The notes beneath the pieces were generated by a model that was given only the letters and a program-made list of their open reading frames with translations, ran no database searches and was not told where the DNA came from. From positions 31,754,673 to 31,818,672 of the forward strand of contig OU744732.1 of assembly GCA_916613615.1 (NCBI GenBank): a DNA stretch of 64,000 nt. The letters are read 5' to 3'. Source of the stretch: Steromphala cineraria (Eukaryota > Mollusca > Gastropoda > Trochida > Trochidae). A program made the position numbers and the translations under genes. Positions 44,740 to 54,882 of this stretch are shown here, piece by piece. Within the stretch, counting starts at the first letter, position 1; the number at the start of each line of letters is the position of its first letter.

Positions 44740-44916
44740 GAGAATATGAAGGAAGCACATGGTAGTGACAAGGGAGAGAACTCCAGGATAGAAGTCAGGA
44801 GCTGCATACCACTAATGGTGAATATGACTTAGGTTTTTTCTCTTTATTTTATTTTTAAAGACTTCTGCAGACACGTTCAAGGAACGTAGAGAGGGGCTAA
44901 CGTTTCGTCCCAGAGG
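44740..44916 (-). repeat. DIRS right inverted terminal repeat
   Basis: Complement of 39,300-39,476. The outer 43 bases (44,917-44,959) are not shared with the left end but are encoded in the internal complementary region. Confidence 0.95.
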
Positions 44917-44959
44917 TAAGTTTACTAATAATTACTAACAATATATCTAATTGTTCGCT

Positions 44960-45357
44960 TTTCGTTATTTCAAAATTTCCATTTATCCCTTATTAGTTTT
45001 GTCCAGCATATTAGTTATTGTTACAGACTGATATGAACTGAAGATGAAATTCGAAATTCAGAAAAATCAATATCTTCATCTCCAATATTCGCTCCTCTTA
45101 CCTTTATGAATACTGACAGATTAGATATGTAGCTGATTTTCTTCATCCATTAAAGGTAGCAGTATGACAAAATATATTCATGTTTTCTTGTATACTGGGC
45201 AACAGAAATTAAGGATATTGTTGTCTTATTAATTAAATTTTATGAGGTTGTCAATGAAGAAAAATATATATTCTCTTTATTTCAAAATTTCCATTTATCC
45301 CTTAATATATTTGTCCAGGTTAGACAGGTTAGATCAATACCTGTTCTTCTTCATCCA
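44960..45357. repeat. ~290-bp tandem array, part to the right of the DIRS element
   Basis: Resumes mid-unit with TTTCGTTATTTCAAAATTTC and continues with the GAAATTCAG(G)AAAATCAATATCTT, CATCCATTAAAG and ACTGGGCAACAG motifs. More decayed units appear at about 45,590-45,720 and 46,240-46,350. Confidence 0.85.
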
Positions 45358-45420
45358 TTAAAGGGGGTCTGCAACCTGAATTTTTAACTTCCAGTGTTTT
45401 ATTAGCAGGGCCCCGAAAGA
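45358..45420. mobile_element. Half of the TTAA palindromic element
   Basis: TTAAAGGGGGTCTGCAACCT, then TTTTTAACTTCCAGTGTTTT ATTAGCAGGGCC matches one arm of the element at 23,074-23,202. It begins exactly at the TTAA present in each unit of the tandem array. The second arm is missing; the following 150 bases (45,421-45,570) are unassigned. Confidence 0.7.
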
Positions 45421-45842
45421 GTCGTAAATACTCGGTAGGGACGAAATCGGTTGGTTGCGAACCGCTTACAGCTGACAGCCAGTACCAAGTTTGTGTCATG
45501 TGACCCCCCTTACCCGTGTGGATGCTCTTGTTAACGATGGTCAATGAGGTTTCACATTAGCCAGGTTGTTGACCAGTATTTATGCTTATTTAAAATGTTA
45601 TTGTTGTTGCATGATAAATTCAGAAGAAAATCAAAATTCAGGAAAATCAGTTTCTTGAATATATGACCCCCTCTTTACTTTTATGCTGACAGAGTATATC
45701 TGGGGTAATCGCACAAACCAACATTAACACTAAGATTAAACTTAACGCCATCTTTTAAGAATTATGCTAAGGCTACCTTAGTGATTTAAGGCGGCCTATA
45801 TTGTTTAGTTCATCAGATTCATGTATTTGAGGTTGCAAACCT

Positions 45843-46208
45843 TTAAAGGGGCAGTAGCACGTTTTTAGGGAGAATATAAGGTGATGTCATGAAAATGAAA
45901 ATTAATGGTTCCAATTGAAAGACAATGTATTTAAACTAAATGGAGCAGTAATAATTCAATATATAACATAAAGTTTAGCCATGCGATTACTTTTTCTAAC
46001 ACAAAATGAATTAATGGTGTTCACACAAAATTGCCGCCATTAGATTTTATGTGAATCTTCATACTTTGTCCTCTGACTATGGAAGATTGGCTTGTGTAAT
46101 GAGATTTTTGCTGCTGTCAAAATAATACATTTAGCATTAACTTACAATAATAATCAGTGAACATTTTAAAATAAAAAATTATCAAAAAATGTGTTACTGC
46201 CCCTTTAA
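45843..46208 (+). mobile_element. TTAA MITE, forward copy
   Basis: Full-length copy with TTAA on both edges; the right terminus carries ATGTGTTACTGCCCCTTTAA. Confidence 0.92.
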
Positions 46209-46690
46209 TGGAACCAATGTATGTTTTTCTGATACATAATATTTTCTGAACAACAAATTTGAAATTCAGGAAAATCGGTATCATTATTTCTAATACTAGC
46301 TCCTCTATCTTTAATCTTTGAAGGGAAAGTTCTGTCAGAACTTCTTTGTGTTCAAGTTTACATACCTGGTATATTATCATTTAGAATTGAAATATATTTA
46401 ATAAAATTTACATAAAGGTGACTTGAATTTTCCAGCCCTTTATTTGAGGGCTCAAGAGAATTTGTTGAAAAATAATCCTGTTATATGGACACTTTAAATG
46501 GTTAGGTTCATCGAATTACAAACTTGGTTTCTATCTATCCTTCTTTGCCAAGAGAGAAGTCAACAGCTGACCTATTAACAAGAATATATTAGGATATAAT
46601 TAAGTAACTACTCAATCAAGCTGTCCATAGAGAATGTTCAGTGTTTGCCAATGAATTAAACATGGAGTCAAGAGATTTGTATTCTCATAG
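46209..46690. other. Noncoding, includes a decayed array unit
   Basis: GAAATTCAGGAAAATCGGTA at about 46,260 marks a degraded unit of the ~290-bp array. The remainder is AT-rich. Confidence 0.4.
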
Positions 46691-46860
46691 CACCTACTCC
46701 AAATCTTGAGACAATTACCGATGCCGTCAGATTGGTCGTCTGCTGGGTCAATGCAAGTGATGGCAGCTACACAAGCCTTATTGATGGTCATTGTGGCAGG
46801 ATTGGCTGTCTTCTGATGCTTACACAGACGGTGCTCCAGTGGCCTCTAGGATTAGCTTAG
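46691..46860 (+). CDS. Weak candidate coding exon
   Basis: After TATTCTCATAG a frame entered in phase 1 runs 56 codons (PTPNLETITDAVRLVVCW, NASDGSYTSLIDGHCGRIGC) to TAG at 46,858. The stretch is noticeably less AT-rich than its flanks and the peptide contains an NAS glycosylation site and two cysteines. No donor, start or recognisable family; another frame is open for about 40 codons over the same bases. It could equally be a fragment of an unrecognised repeat. Confidence 0.22.
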
Positions 46861-47089
46861 TGTTAAATATGGCCGCTTATCTGGAGTGCATCGGAGTCGT
46901 GGAATATATCGGGGGATCATCTATCTTATACTCATAATAAAGAATTAAGTGTTGATTTTCTAATAGATACGAGCTCCTAAATGAATCAATTTGGAATGAA
47001 AAATGACAAAATATCTTATCTATGATTTCTGATTTAGTAGTGTCAAATCAAAGTATAAAAACTCAATGATTTTTTTATTTATTTTTAGC

Positions 47090-47800
47090 TCATCTGGCCT
47101 GTAAGGCCCGATGGGCTTATGGCATGGCATGGTGTCTGGCGCCCGTCCGTCCATCCGTCCATCCGTCCGTCCATCCGTCCGTAAACTTTGTGGAATTTCA
47201 ACTTCTTCTCCAGAACCATAAGGCCTAGAAAGCTGAAACTTTGTGTACAGACTCCTTGACTAGTAAAAATTATAAATTGTAGCTTTGGTGGCCCTGTGAC
47301 CCCTAATAAGGGCAACAGGGGCCATTACCTAAAAACATTTTTTGATCTTCGTCCCCAGAACCATGAGGCCTAGAAAGCTGAAACTTTGTGTTCAATCTCA
47401 TTGACTAGTGAGGATTATAAATTGTAGCTTTAGTGGCCCTGTGACCCCTAATAAGGGCCACAGGGGCCACGCCCTAAAAACTTATTTTGATCTTCGTCCC
47501 CAGAACCATGAGGCCTAGAAAGCTGAAACTTTGTGTACAATCTCATTGACTAGTGAGGATTATAAATTGTAGCTTTAGTGGCCCTGTGACCCCTAATAAG
47601 GGCCACAGGGGCCACGCCCTAAAAACCTATTTTCATCTTCTTCTCTAGAACCATGAGGCCTAGAAAGCTGAAACTTTGTGTACAGACTCCTTGACTGATG
47701 AGGATTATGAATTGTAGCTTTGGTGGTCCTGTGACCCCTAATATATATAAAGCATAATTGATAGTGAAGCCTGATGAGCTACAGAGCCAATGGCTCTATT
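47090..47800. mobile_element. Composite repeat with ~146-bp internal tandem units (molluscan type)
   Basis: Starts TTAGCTCATCTGGCCTGTAA followed by GGCCCGATGGGC, then a CCGTCC/CCATCC run (47,140-47,182), then about four tandem units containing AGAACCATGAGGCCTAGAAA, GCTGAAACTTTGTGT and GTGGCCCTGTGACCCCTAAT. It ends TGATGAGCTACAGAGCC; AGCTCATC and GATGAGCT are inverted at the two ends. From memory this start and layout are widespread in bivalve and gastropod genomes. Confidence 0.75.
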
Positions 47801-47855
47801 TTTTTAATAAATAGTTTGAAAGTTTAAGATACGTTCTTGTTTAAATGCTGTCAAC

Positions 47856-48110
47856 CATCTTCTTACGCAAAGCCAAAAATGCCAGTTTCTGAACTGTCAG
47901 TTTTATGCCTTGCTGCAGACCCTTGAATTTTCTGTGCTGATATCAGCGCCCCTACAGGCGATTGTTAGCAACCTTCAGTTACTTTCTGATTGGACTATTG
48001 CTTTCTCTCATAGAAAGCTAGAGAGCAAACACAGAAAACTCAAGGGTTTGCAGCAAGGCATAAAACTGACAGTTCGAAAACTTGTGTTTTCGGCTTTGCT
48101 TAGGAAAATG
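47856..48110. mobile_element. 255-bp Mutator-like MITE (copy 2)
   Basis: Same length and sequence family as 22,441-22,695, with about 80-base inverted repeats (CATCTTCTTACGCAAAGCC at left). Flanked by an exact 9-bp duplication GCTGTCAAC at 47,847-47,855 and 48,111-48,119. Confidence 0.93.
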
Positions 48111-48640
48111 GCTGTCAACAGATTCTCGCATTAGTGCCAATGGAATTTGCACCTTTCAAATTGTTAAAATGATTTTGTGATTGTGATTGTGATTTTTAGT
48201 TATTTAAGCTGTTGAACAGTTTAAGTGCCACAAAGAATAGAACAGTAGAAACAGATTCATAATCATATTCGTGTTGAAAGTTGTTAGTTGTCAATTTAAA
48301 CGGGAATGTTTTTCACAATGTTAAAGATTCAGAAAGAAAATTGAAAAAAAAAAGTTTTAACTTTATTTATGCTGATCTATTTGCTTAACTTGCCCAAAAG
48401 CATCTGAAAAACAATAATGGAAGAATTCTCTACAAGGGGGATTGTATTACAGAAAGGTCCTTTAAAGGTTAGAGAGTATGTTCTTCTGCCCTCTGGTGGC
48501 AGAAAGTGTAATCACATCCCTTGTGGTTTCACTTGTTCAGTGGGTCTATCATAGTACAGTAGAGTGTCAGTAGAATAAGTGGTCTCAAACATTGATTGTG
48601 TGTCTGGGCCAGACTGGAAATAAATGGTTGACATTCAAAT
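48111..48640. other. Noncoding stretch, nothing recognised
   Basis: AT-rich, no assigned elements. Confidence 0.4.
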
Positions 48641-48950
48641 TCGGGGGCAAATTGTTCCAAGGATCCTTATCTTTTTGTTGGAAGATAACCATAGATTTGA
48701 GTGTGTTGAAAATTGTATTTGGAAAGAAATTTGATGCCATGATAGAATTTAGAGAGTATTTAAAAAGATGTGTGTTGGAAAAGAAGAGTGAAAGGGGGCT
48801 AATTGTTCCAAGGATCCTTATCTTTTTGTTGGAAGATAACCATAGATTTGAGTATGTTGAAAATTGTATTTGGAAAGAAAATTGATGCCATGAGAGAATT
48901 TAGAGAGTATTTAAAAAATGTTTGTTGGAAATGAAGAGTGAATTTTTTAA
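48641..48950. repeat. Tandem duplication of a 151-bp unit
   Basis: ATTGTTCCAAGGATCCTTAT starts at 48,651 and again at 48,802. The whole following segment to GAAAAGAAGAGTGAA is repeated with few changes. The open frame across both units changes reading phase between them, so it is not a repeated protein motif. Confidence 0.88.
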
Positions 48951-49261
48951 GCAATTGTATAATTTTATGTTTGGTAACACGGAACTGATGAATTAAACAT
49001 TGATTTTCTGTATTTTCTCAAGCATCAAAAGTCTTTATCATTTTTGTTGAAACCTTTGTTTTCAAGTATAAATTCCGGCGAATAACTATATGACAAATAA
49101 TTTTTTAAAAACAATAGAATCTGAGATCTTAAATTTTAACTTTAGATTTGACAACTCCTTGTACTTACAAAAAGTCAATACAAATTTATTATTTAGAACC
49201 TTATGGACTGTAGAGGTTACTTGTGCGAGAGGTTATGCGGAAAGATAAGTTTAGTAATCTC
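48951..49261. other. Noncoding stretch, nothing recognised
   Basis: AT-rich sequence between the duplication and the next MITE. Confidence 0.4.
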
Positions 49262-49611
49262 TTAAAGGGGCAGTAGCACGTTTTTGATAATTTTATATCT
49301 TAAATATTTCACTGATTATTGTAAGTTATTGCTAAATGCATTATATTGACAGTGTCAACAATCTCATTACACAAGCCAATCATCCATAGTCAGAGGACAA
49401 AGTATGAAATTTCACATAAAATCCATTGGCGGCCATTTTTTGTGAACACCTTTTATTCATTTTGTGTAAGAAAACTAAACTTTACGTTATATATTTGAAT
49501 TAGTACTGCATCATTTAGTTTAAATACATTGTCTTTCAGTTGGAACCATTAATCTTTATTTTCCTGACATCACCTTATATTCCCCCTAAAAACATGCTAC
49601 TGCCTCTTTAA
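49262..49611 (-). mobile_element. TTAA MITE, reverse copy
   Basis: Complete, TTAA on both edges; right terminus CATGCTACTGCCTCTTTAA. A short internal deletion removes part of the CGCATGGC block. Confidence 0.92.
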
Positions 49612-49878
49612 GATGGGAGTGAATCTTCTATTGTAAAACATTCTAAATCTATTTCATATTTGTCACACTCTTAAAAAAACACAGAATATAGATATAGTTT
49701 TACACATGTTATATGCGAAGATATAGCTTAAGTAACATCTGTTGGAAACACCTGTTATCCATATGGAACCTATTACACAGGTGATTAGTCCAGTAACGAT
49801 GTATAATGTTGGTAACACCAGGCACCTGAGAGTCATGTCTAATTATAACGATGACATCATCAGTTCCTCCAGTAAACA

Positions 49879-50205
49879 TGTTCATTATTAGGTGTCTCAT
49901 AGGTCATGTGATACTTGTTTTTATATTAGAATTGTAACATGTGACACTTTAATAAAACAATTATCTTCTTCTTATCCCTCCAGACAACAATGTTCATTAT
50001 CAAGTGTCTCGTAGGTCATGTAATACTTGTTTTTATATTAGAATTGTAACATGTGACACTTTAATAAAACAATTATCTTCTACTTCTTATCCCTCCAGAC
50101 AACAATGTTCATTATCAAGTGTCTCGTAGGTCATGTGATACTTTTATTTATTTTAGAATTGTAACATGTGACACTTTAATAAAACAATTATCTTCTTCTT
50201 CTTGT
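49879..50205. repeat. Tandem repeat, three units of about 105-116 bp
   Basis: Units start TGTTCATTAT(T/C)A at about 49,879, 49,990 and 50,106 and contain GTAACATGTGACACTTTAAT, AAAACAATTATCTTCT and a TATCCCTCCAGACAACAA end. Confidence 0.9.
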
Positions 50206-50384
50206 TCATAGGCATAGGAGAACCTATTAAATTAGGGGTTAGCTTTTTTTGGTGTGTGTAGGAGTTGAGGGGGGTACACATGTACACTTTAATAGTAGAG
50301 TTGTATTTGGAGGGGAGAGGGGGAGAGAGAAAGAGTCCTGATATGATAGCTGAGCATTATGGAATTGGCTTTCAGGGGGTTTAT

Positions 50385-50645
50385 TGTAATAATAATAATA
50401 ATAATAATATGGATATTTATAAAGCGCCTAATGTCTACATAGAAAATATACTCAAGGCGCTAAAAGAGAGAAATATAAAGACATAAGAAATATAAGTTGT
50501 AAGCTTCTTTGAATAGATGTGTTTTTAGAGAGTTTTTAAAAGAGTCAATTGATGTTGATAGTTTGATTTCTATTGGGAGACTGTTCCATAGAGATGGGGC
50601 TGCAAGTTGAAATGATTTCTTTCCGTATGAGGCTTATTGTGTAGT
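50385..50645 (-). pseudogene. LINE 3' end: C-terminus of the polyprotein plus ATT-rich tail
   Basis: On the minus strand, 50,645 to about 50,465 translates to a segment with APSLWNSLPIEIK, then SFKNSLKTHLFKEAY and a stop. This is the conserved C-terminus of non-LTR reverse transcriptases of the CR1/L2/Rex1 kind. It is followed by an untranslated part with AAGCGCC / GGCGCT motifs and by an (ATT)n tail at 50,386-50,410. The 5' part of the element is absent, as expected of a 5'-truncated LINE insertion. Confidence 0.75.
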
Positions 50646-52938
50646 GTAATCAAGATTTTGGGGCCGCAAAAGCTCTCTAGCTTGTAAAAACTTTGAACAC
50701 CATACTCGACATAATAAGCGCTCTCTCCCTATAAGCTTCCCTAATGGTGCTTTTAACTAAAAAACATTAACAGTAAGCGTCTGGTCTCCAAACATACCTT
50801 ACATGACAAACCTATGAATTTTTACATAAAAAATTGGTTGAAGACATGATTTCAGTCCTCTTTAATCACAGTAATTTGATTTGTAACTTTTCGCTGAAAA
50901 AATGTATACAGATCGAGAATATACAAACATTTTTATCAATTGACTGAATGATAAAGACATTTTAATAAGCGCCCCCTCTTTCAAATTTTTTTCACAGCGC
51001 CTAATAGGTTGAATACGGCATGTTATACTCACGATTTTATTGCCTTAAAACAATTCAGCTTGTAAAACTCTGTCTCACTCAAGCTCCTCTCCCCCTTACC
51101 CCTGCCCACCAGTTCCTTTGCCTATGATGTTGTTTATTACCTTGACAGAGAAAATATATCCCAAATGATTCCAAGTTGCAAGAAATCCCAAATTAAACCA
51201 TGCAATATTGCCCCTTCAAGTGAAATATCAGCATTTAGTCCATTTTGAATACTTTTAGCAGACAAGGGGGCTTATTACTTTTATCACGGTATCTGATAGA
51301 ACTGTAAACATTTATGGCACAAGGTAAGTTTATGACAGGACAAGTAAACATATAGAAAGGAAGTAAGTTGTTGATTTATGCAACCTGTTCCGTACATTGG
51401 CCACAGTATTTTTGAGGTAAGACCTTATCATGCATTTCGCTATGATTATGTCATAAAATCAATAATCATAATACTTTAGGTATCTGTGCTTTTTAACAAA
51501 AATTATTAAAATAGCATATTGTGACATTTAGGATAGGGTTTAAGTCTACTAATACATTGCAGGACTCCAGATAATTATTTTGACTCATGCGTATTTCACT
51601 CATCAAAATTTAAATTGAGGAGTAAAATAGCAAATGAATAAAAACTAAGGAGTATTTTACCAATATCAACATTTTATTTCTAAAAGAGACAAGTTAACTT
51701 AGCACCCCTGAACCTGCTTAACTGATGACAGGAACAACATAGCCTAGACTTGCTTGATAGAAACGTTTAGTCGGGGCTTGTGTAATCAAAAGTGTTCCCC
51801 GAACATGGATAATGATTAGATCGATGGCCGCAGGCTCGGAAAATTTTAAAATCTCTGGACATTCTATTCAAGATGTTACAAATCATATGTGTTCAACCAA
51901 ATCAATATTTGGCAATTACCTTTACGCATATAAATGAAATCTGACGCAGAAAGTCATGCGTATCTGTCACTCATTGATTTCAAAATGTATGCGTAAATCT
52001 AAATTGTCCATGCGTATTTTACGCAGATACGCATCTTATATAGAGTCCTGACATTGTGAGGAGTTCCTTTACTTTATTTTCATGTATTACCACACCTCTA
52101 ACCTAAAAGCAACTAGTTGTAAACGCGTGGTCATTTGTTTTATTATAATTATATCAATTTTGCATCTGATATTAAATGCATTACATTCAATAATTTAGCT
52201 CATCAGGCCTATGAATAGAGGATATATATGAGTGTCCATGACATACAATGTTTATAACATGAGCGCCTAAATATCATTAGTAATATTTCCAAGAGCGTGG
52301 GGCAAGTGATATACTGATATATATGCTTTTATTTCATTCATTTGTTATCACAATCTACTGTCAATTTACTGATGTTAATGGGTTAATGGACACTGATTAA
52401 GTGTATGAGAATCTTAGAGATTATTTGTTCAGGTCATATGAGATATAAGTATTTTGTTGTTGGCAGAAAAGTTTTTCTGGTTATTAGAATACAAACTTGT
52501 GATGATAATGAACATACTTGCATGTTTATTATTACTTTTATGTTTAATGATACTTGATTACTATTTTGTGTAATGAGGACTTGTAAAGTTAAAGTGTTTA
52601 GTTCTGACAGCTGATATAACTGGTAACTGAATTTCTTTTTCATCTTGGGTTCCATGGCAGTTAAGTTACCATAATTGACATTTTGTTGAATTTTAAATAT
52701 CTAAAAATAAAATCACATCCAAAAATCCCACATTTGAAGAAAACACATCTCATTCTTACTACATACTACATTATACTGATTGCATATGTAATTCAAACAA
52801 TATAATAAGGTATTATATTTCAAATCAAATCGTACGTAATCGTCAATATTAATGATATAGACTATAACAGTGATACAGTACAGGTTCTGTAAGCCGATAT
52901 ATGCTAATACTGAAAGAGGGTGGATCTCTCCCTGTCAG
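50646..52938. other. Noncoding stretch with scattered short splice-like signals
   Basis: AT-rich. A 24-base micro-exon pattern (acceptor ATCTGATAG, donor ACAAG|GTAAGT at about 51,325) and a GAG|GTAAGA donor near 51,417 were seen but cannot be built into a gene. A TTTAGCTCATCAGGCC fragment at about 52,194 matches the end of the composite repeat at 47,090. Confidence 0.4.
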
Positions 52939-53041
52939 CCCTTGTTGTAGACCAGTCTTGTGTAGCGAATACAGGAAAAGAATAGGACGTAGTGAGTACC
53001 CCGGGCGAACTCAACCTAGCATCATGATGCAACCAGAGGAA
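52939..53041 (+). CDS. Candidate internal coding exon (103 bases), product unknown
   Basis: A strong acceptor (TGGATCTCTCCCTGTCAG) and a strong donor (GAGGAA|GTAAGA) bracket 103 bases that have one open frame, entered in phase 2 and left in phase 0. The other two frames have stops. The peptide starts PCCRPVLCSEYRKRIGR and continues SEYPGRTQPSIMMQPEE: a cluster of three cysteines next to basic residues, as in palmitoylated juxtamembrane segments, then a polar tail. Composition is clearly less AT-rich than the flanks. This is the best host exon after the lectin gene. Neighbouring exons were not identified with matching phases, and the family is not recognised. Confidence 0.5.
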
Positions 53042-54738
53042 GTAAGAACAGTTTAAATCATCAAATTTACATCTTAGTTTAGTGTCATTTCTTTTCAGTG
53101 TATGACAGTCTTATTTTGAACCTTATGCAAAAGGGGCAAAATCACTGTAATGAATGAATTTGGAAAGAGAGGGCCTAGTCATCCTCATATTACAAGGGAC
53201 TAGGATTGTATTGCTCTCTGTCAGTCTCTCATACTGTCTATTGTTTTGATTTAATCTGAAGCTTTTGTGGATAAATATAAGTTTTCTGATGAAAGTCTGG
53301 TGTTTAACGGATACATTGTATTAGATTTACATGTTGATGCAGACGACATTTTAAAAATCATCTCTGATTATTTCAAATACTTGACTTTAAGATTTTTTGG
53401 GTCCTATTTTGTTACATTGTGAATAGCTTCCATGAGATATACTTAAATTATAGAATCTATTAACAATAACTCATTTTTAAAAATATTCAACATTCATCTC
53501 AGTTCTTATCATAAAATTTATGTTTTGTGTGTCACTTAAGAAAAATGTTGATAGTACTATCCAAAGCTACTTCCTAGTTTTATGTTCACTATTTCAAGCT
53601 CTCTTATTTGTTATCAAAAGTATGTGTCACCACCTCGTACCATAGAAACATTTTGAAAAGAATGTACAATGAAGCAGAGAAAACTTAGTGAAGCTTATAT
53701 GAAGCTTATGTAAGTATGTAGGTCAGTGACACAGATAAGAGATACATAACTTATTTTATCTTTAACACATCATCTGTAATTTTATGAAAGCATTCTTGCA
53801 TAATTTATTTTTACTTTGGATTTGTTAGTTGCTGTATGGATTTATGATTATTTTTAATGAATTAACTTGTTTTCAAAGTTTATCTTTTTTGTTGTAACTG
53901 TTTTTAGGATAGCTTGCAGATCGCTAGAACTCAGGTGGATATTTGAGCTCCTATCATTCCACCCGCAAGGTCTCAATAATAAGATCGTGGGTTGAAACTT
54001 TCCACCTGTTTCTTTTCTCTGTTTTTAAGACAGTTATCCTTTGTAACTATGAACAAATTTGGCTAAAAACATAAATTCACTGTTAAAGTGATTTAAAGTA
54101 GCAAGCAGAATACAGTTCTATTCTTTACCAGAATAATATAACTGAAGGAAATTATCTGAGATTTGTTTCTTGATAAGGATAATTTAGGTAACTATTAACT
54201 CTTTTGGAAGGATAGCTTTTTTTGGATTTGTATAAAATGAAAATGACTAACAATTATATTTTTTGCAAGTTTTTCACTCAAACTAAGGTTTAAGTTTTGA
54301 TAAATTCTAAATAAAATAGAGCTATGCTAATAGATCACAGTATTCTTTTTTTCACGTCACATTTTTAAAAAAAATTTGCTAATTAATGCGTTTTCAATAA
54401 TTCCTTCACCCAAATTTAACAGTTCTTACTGGACGGGCTTTTGGACTAGCATTATGTCATACACTGTTTACAATATTGTCAATACAATGGCGATGATTAA
54501 TGTGTATTTTCCATTGACAATACCATATTTATCGTTACATTATACAATATTGTCCTTTACAATATACTACATTGTCCTTTACAATATCTACACTGAATTT
54601 CAGTGCAGTACCATCCATGGTTCGCTAGTTTCAACCGATGCTCGAAGGTTTCGACGCAATGCATAGCCGCAATGGTGTTGTGGGCTTTCCTCCTGCATTG
54701 ATACTAGCAGCCGCAATATAAGTGAAATACTCCAGATC
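53042..54738. other. Noncoding stretch, nothing recognised
   Basis: AT-rich. ACAATATTGTCCTTTACAAT-type short repeats at 54,466-54,590. A GATCGTGGGTTGAAAC motif near 53,980 weakly resembles a tRNA B box. Confidence 0.4.
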
Positions 54739-54882
54739 GCCTCACCTCACCTCACCTCACCTCACCTCGCCTCGCCTCACCTCACCTCACCTCACCTCAC
54801 CTCACCTCACCTCACCTCACCTCACCTCACCTCACCTCACCTCACCTCACCTCACCTCACCTCACCTCACCTCACCTCACCT
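54739..54882. repeat. CTCAC pentanucleotide microsatellite
   Basis: About 28 near-perfect CTCAC units with two CTCGC variants. Confidence 0.95.

Larger units (their letters stand above)
39281..44959 (+). mobile_element. DIRS-type tyrosine-recombinase retrotransposon, 5.68 kb
   Basis: Carries all the diagnostic parts of a DIRS element: gag-like ORF, RT-RNase H ORF and tyrosine recombinase in overlapping frames, 177-bp inverted terminal repeats (39,300-39,476 and 44,740-44,916), non-matching outermost extensions, and an internal complementary region at 44,572-44,670 that reproduces the joined outer ends. There is no target-site duplication: flanks read ...AAATATAAAT and TTTCGTTATTTC..., which together restore a unit of the surrounding tandem array. 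Composition is clearly GC-richer than the host DNA. The RT frame is intact, but gag and recombinase are each broken, so this copy is not autonomous. Confidence 0.95.

Noticed and set aside
48592..48885. 97-codon frame
   Set aside because: Spans the 151-bp tandem duplication, and the two copies are read in different phases.
53930..54010. Possible tRNA or tRNA-SINE near GATCGTGGGTTGAAAC
   Set aside because: Only a weak B-box resemblance; no A box at the right spacing and no cloverleaf can be folded.
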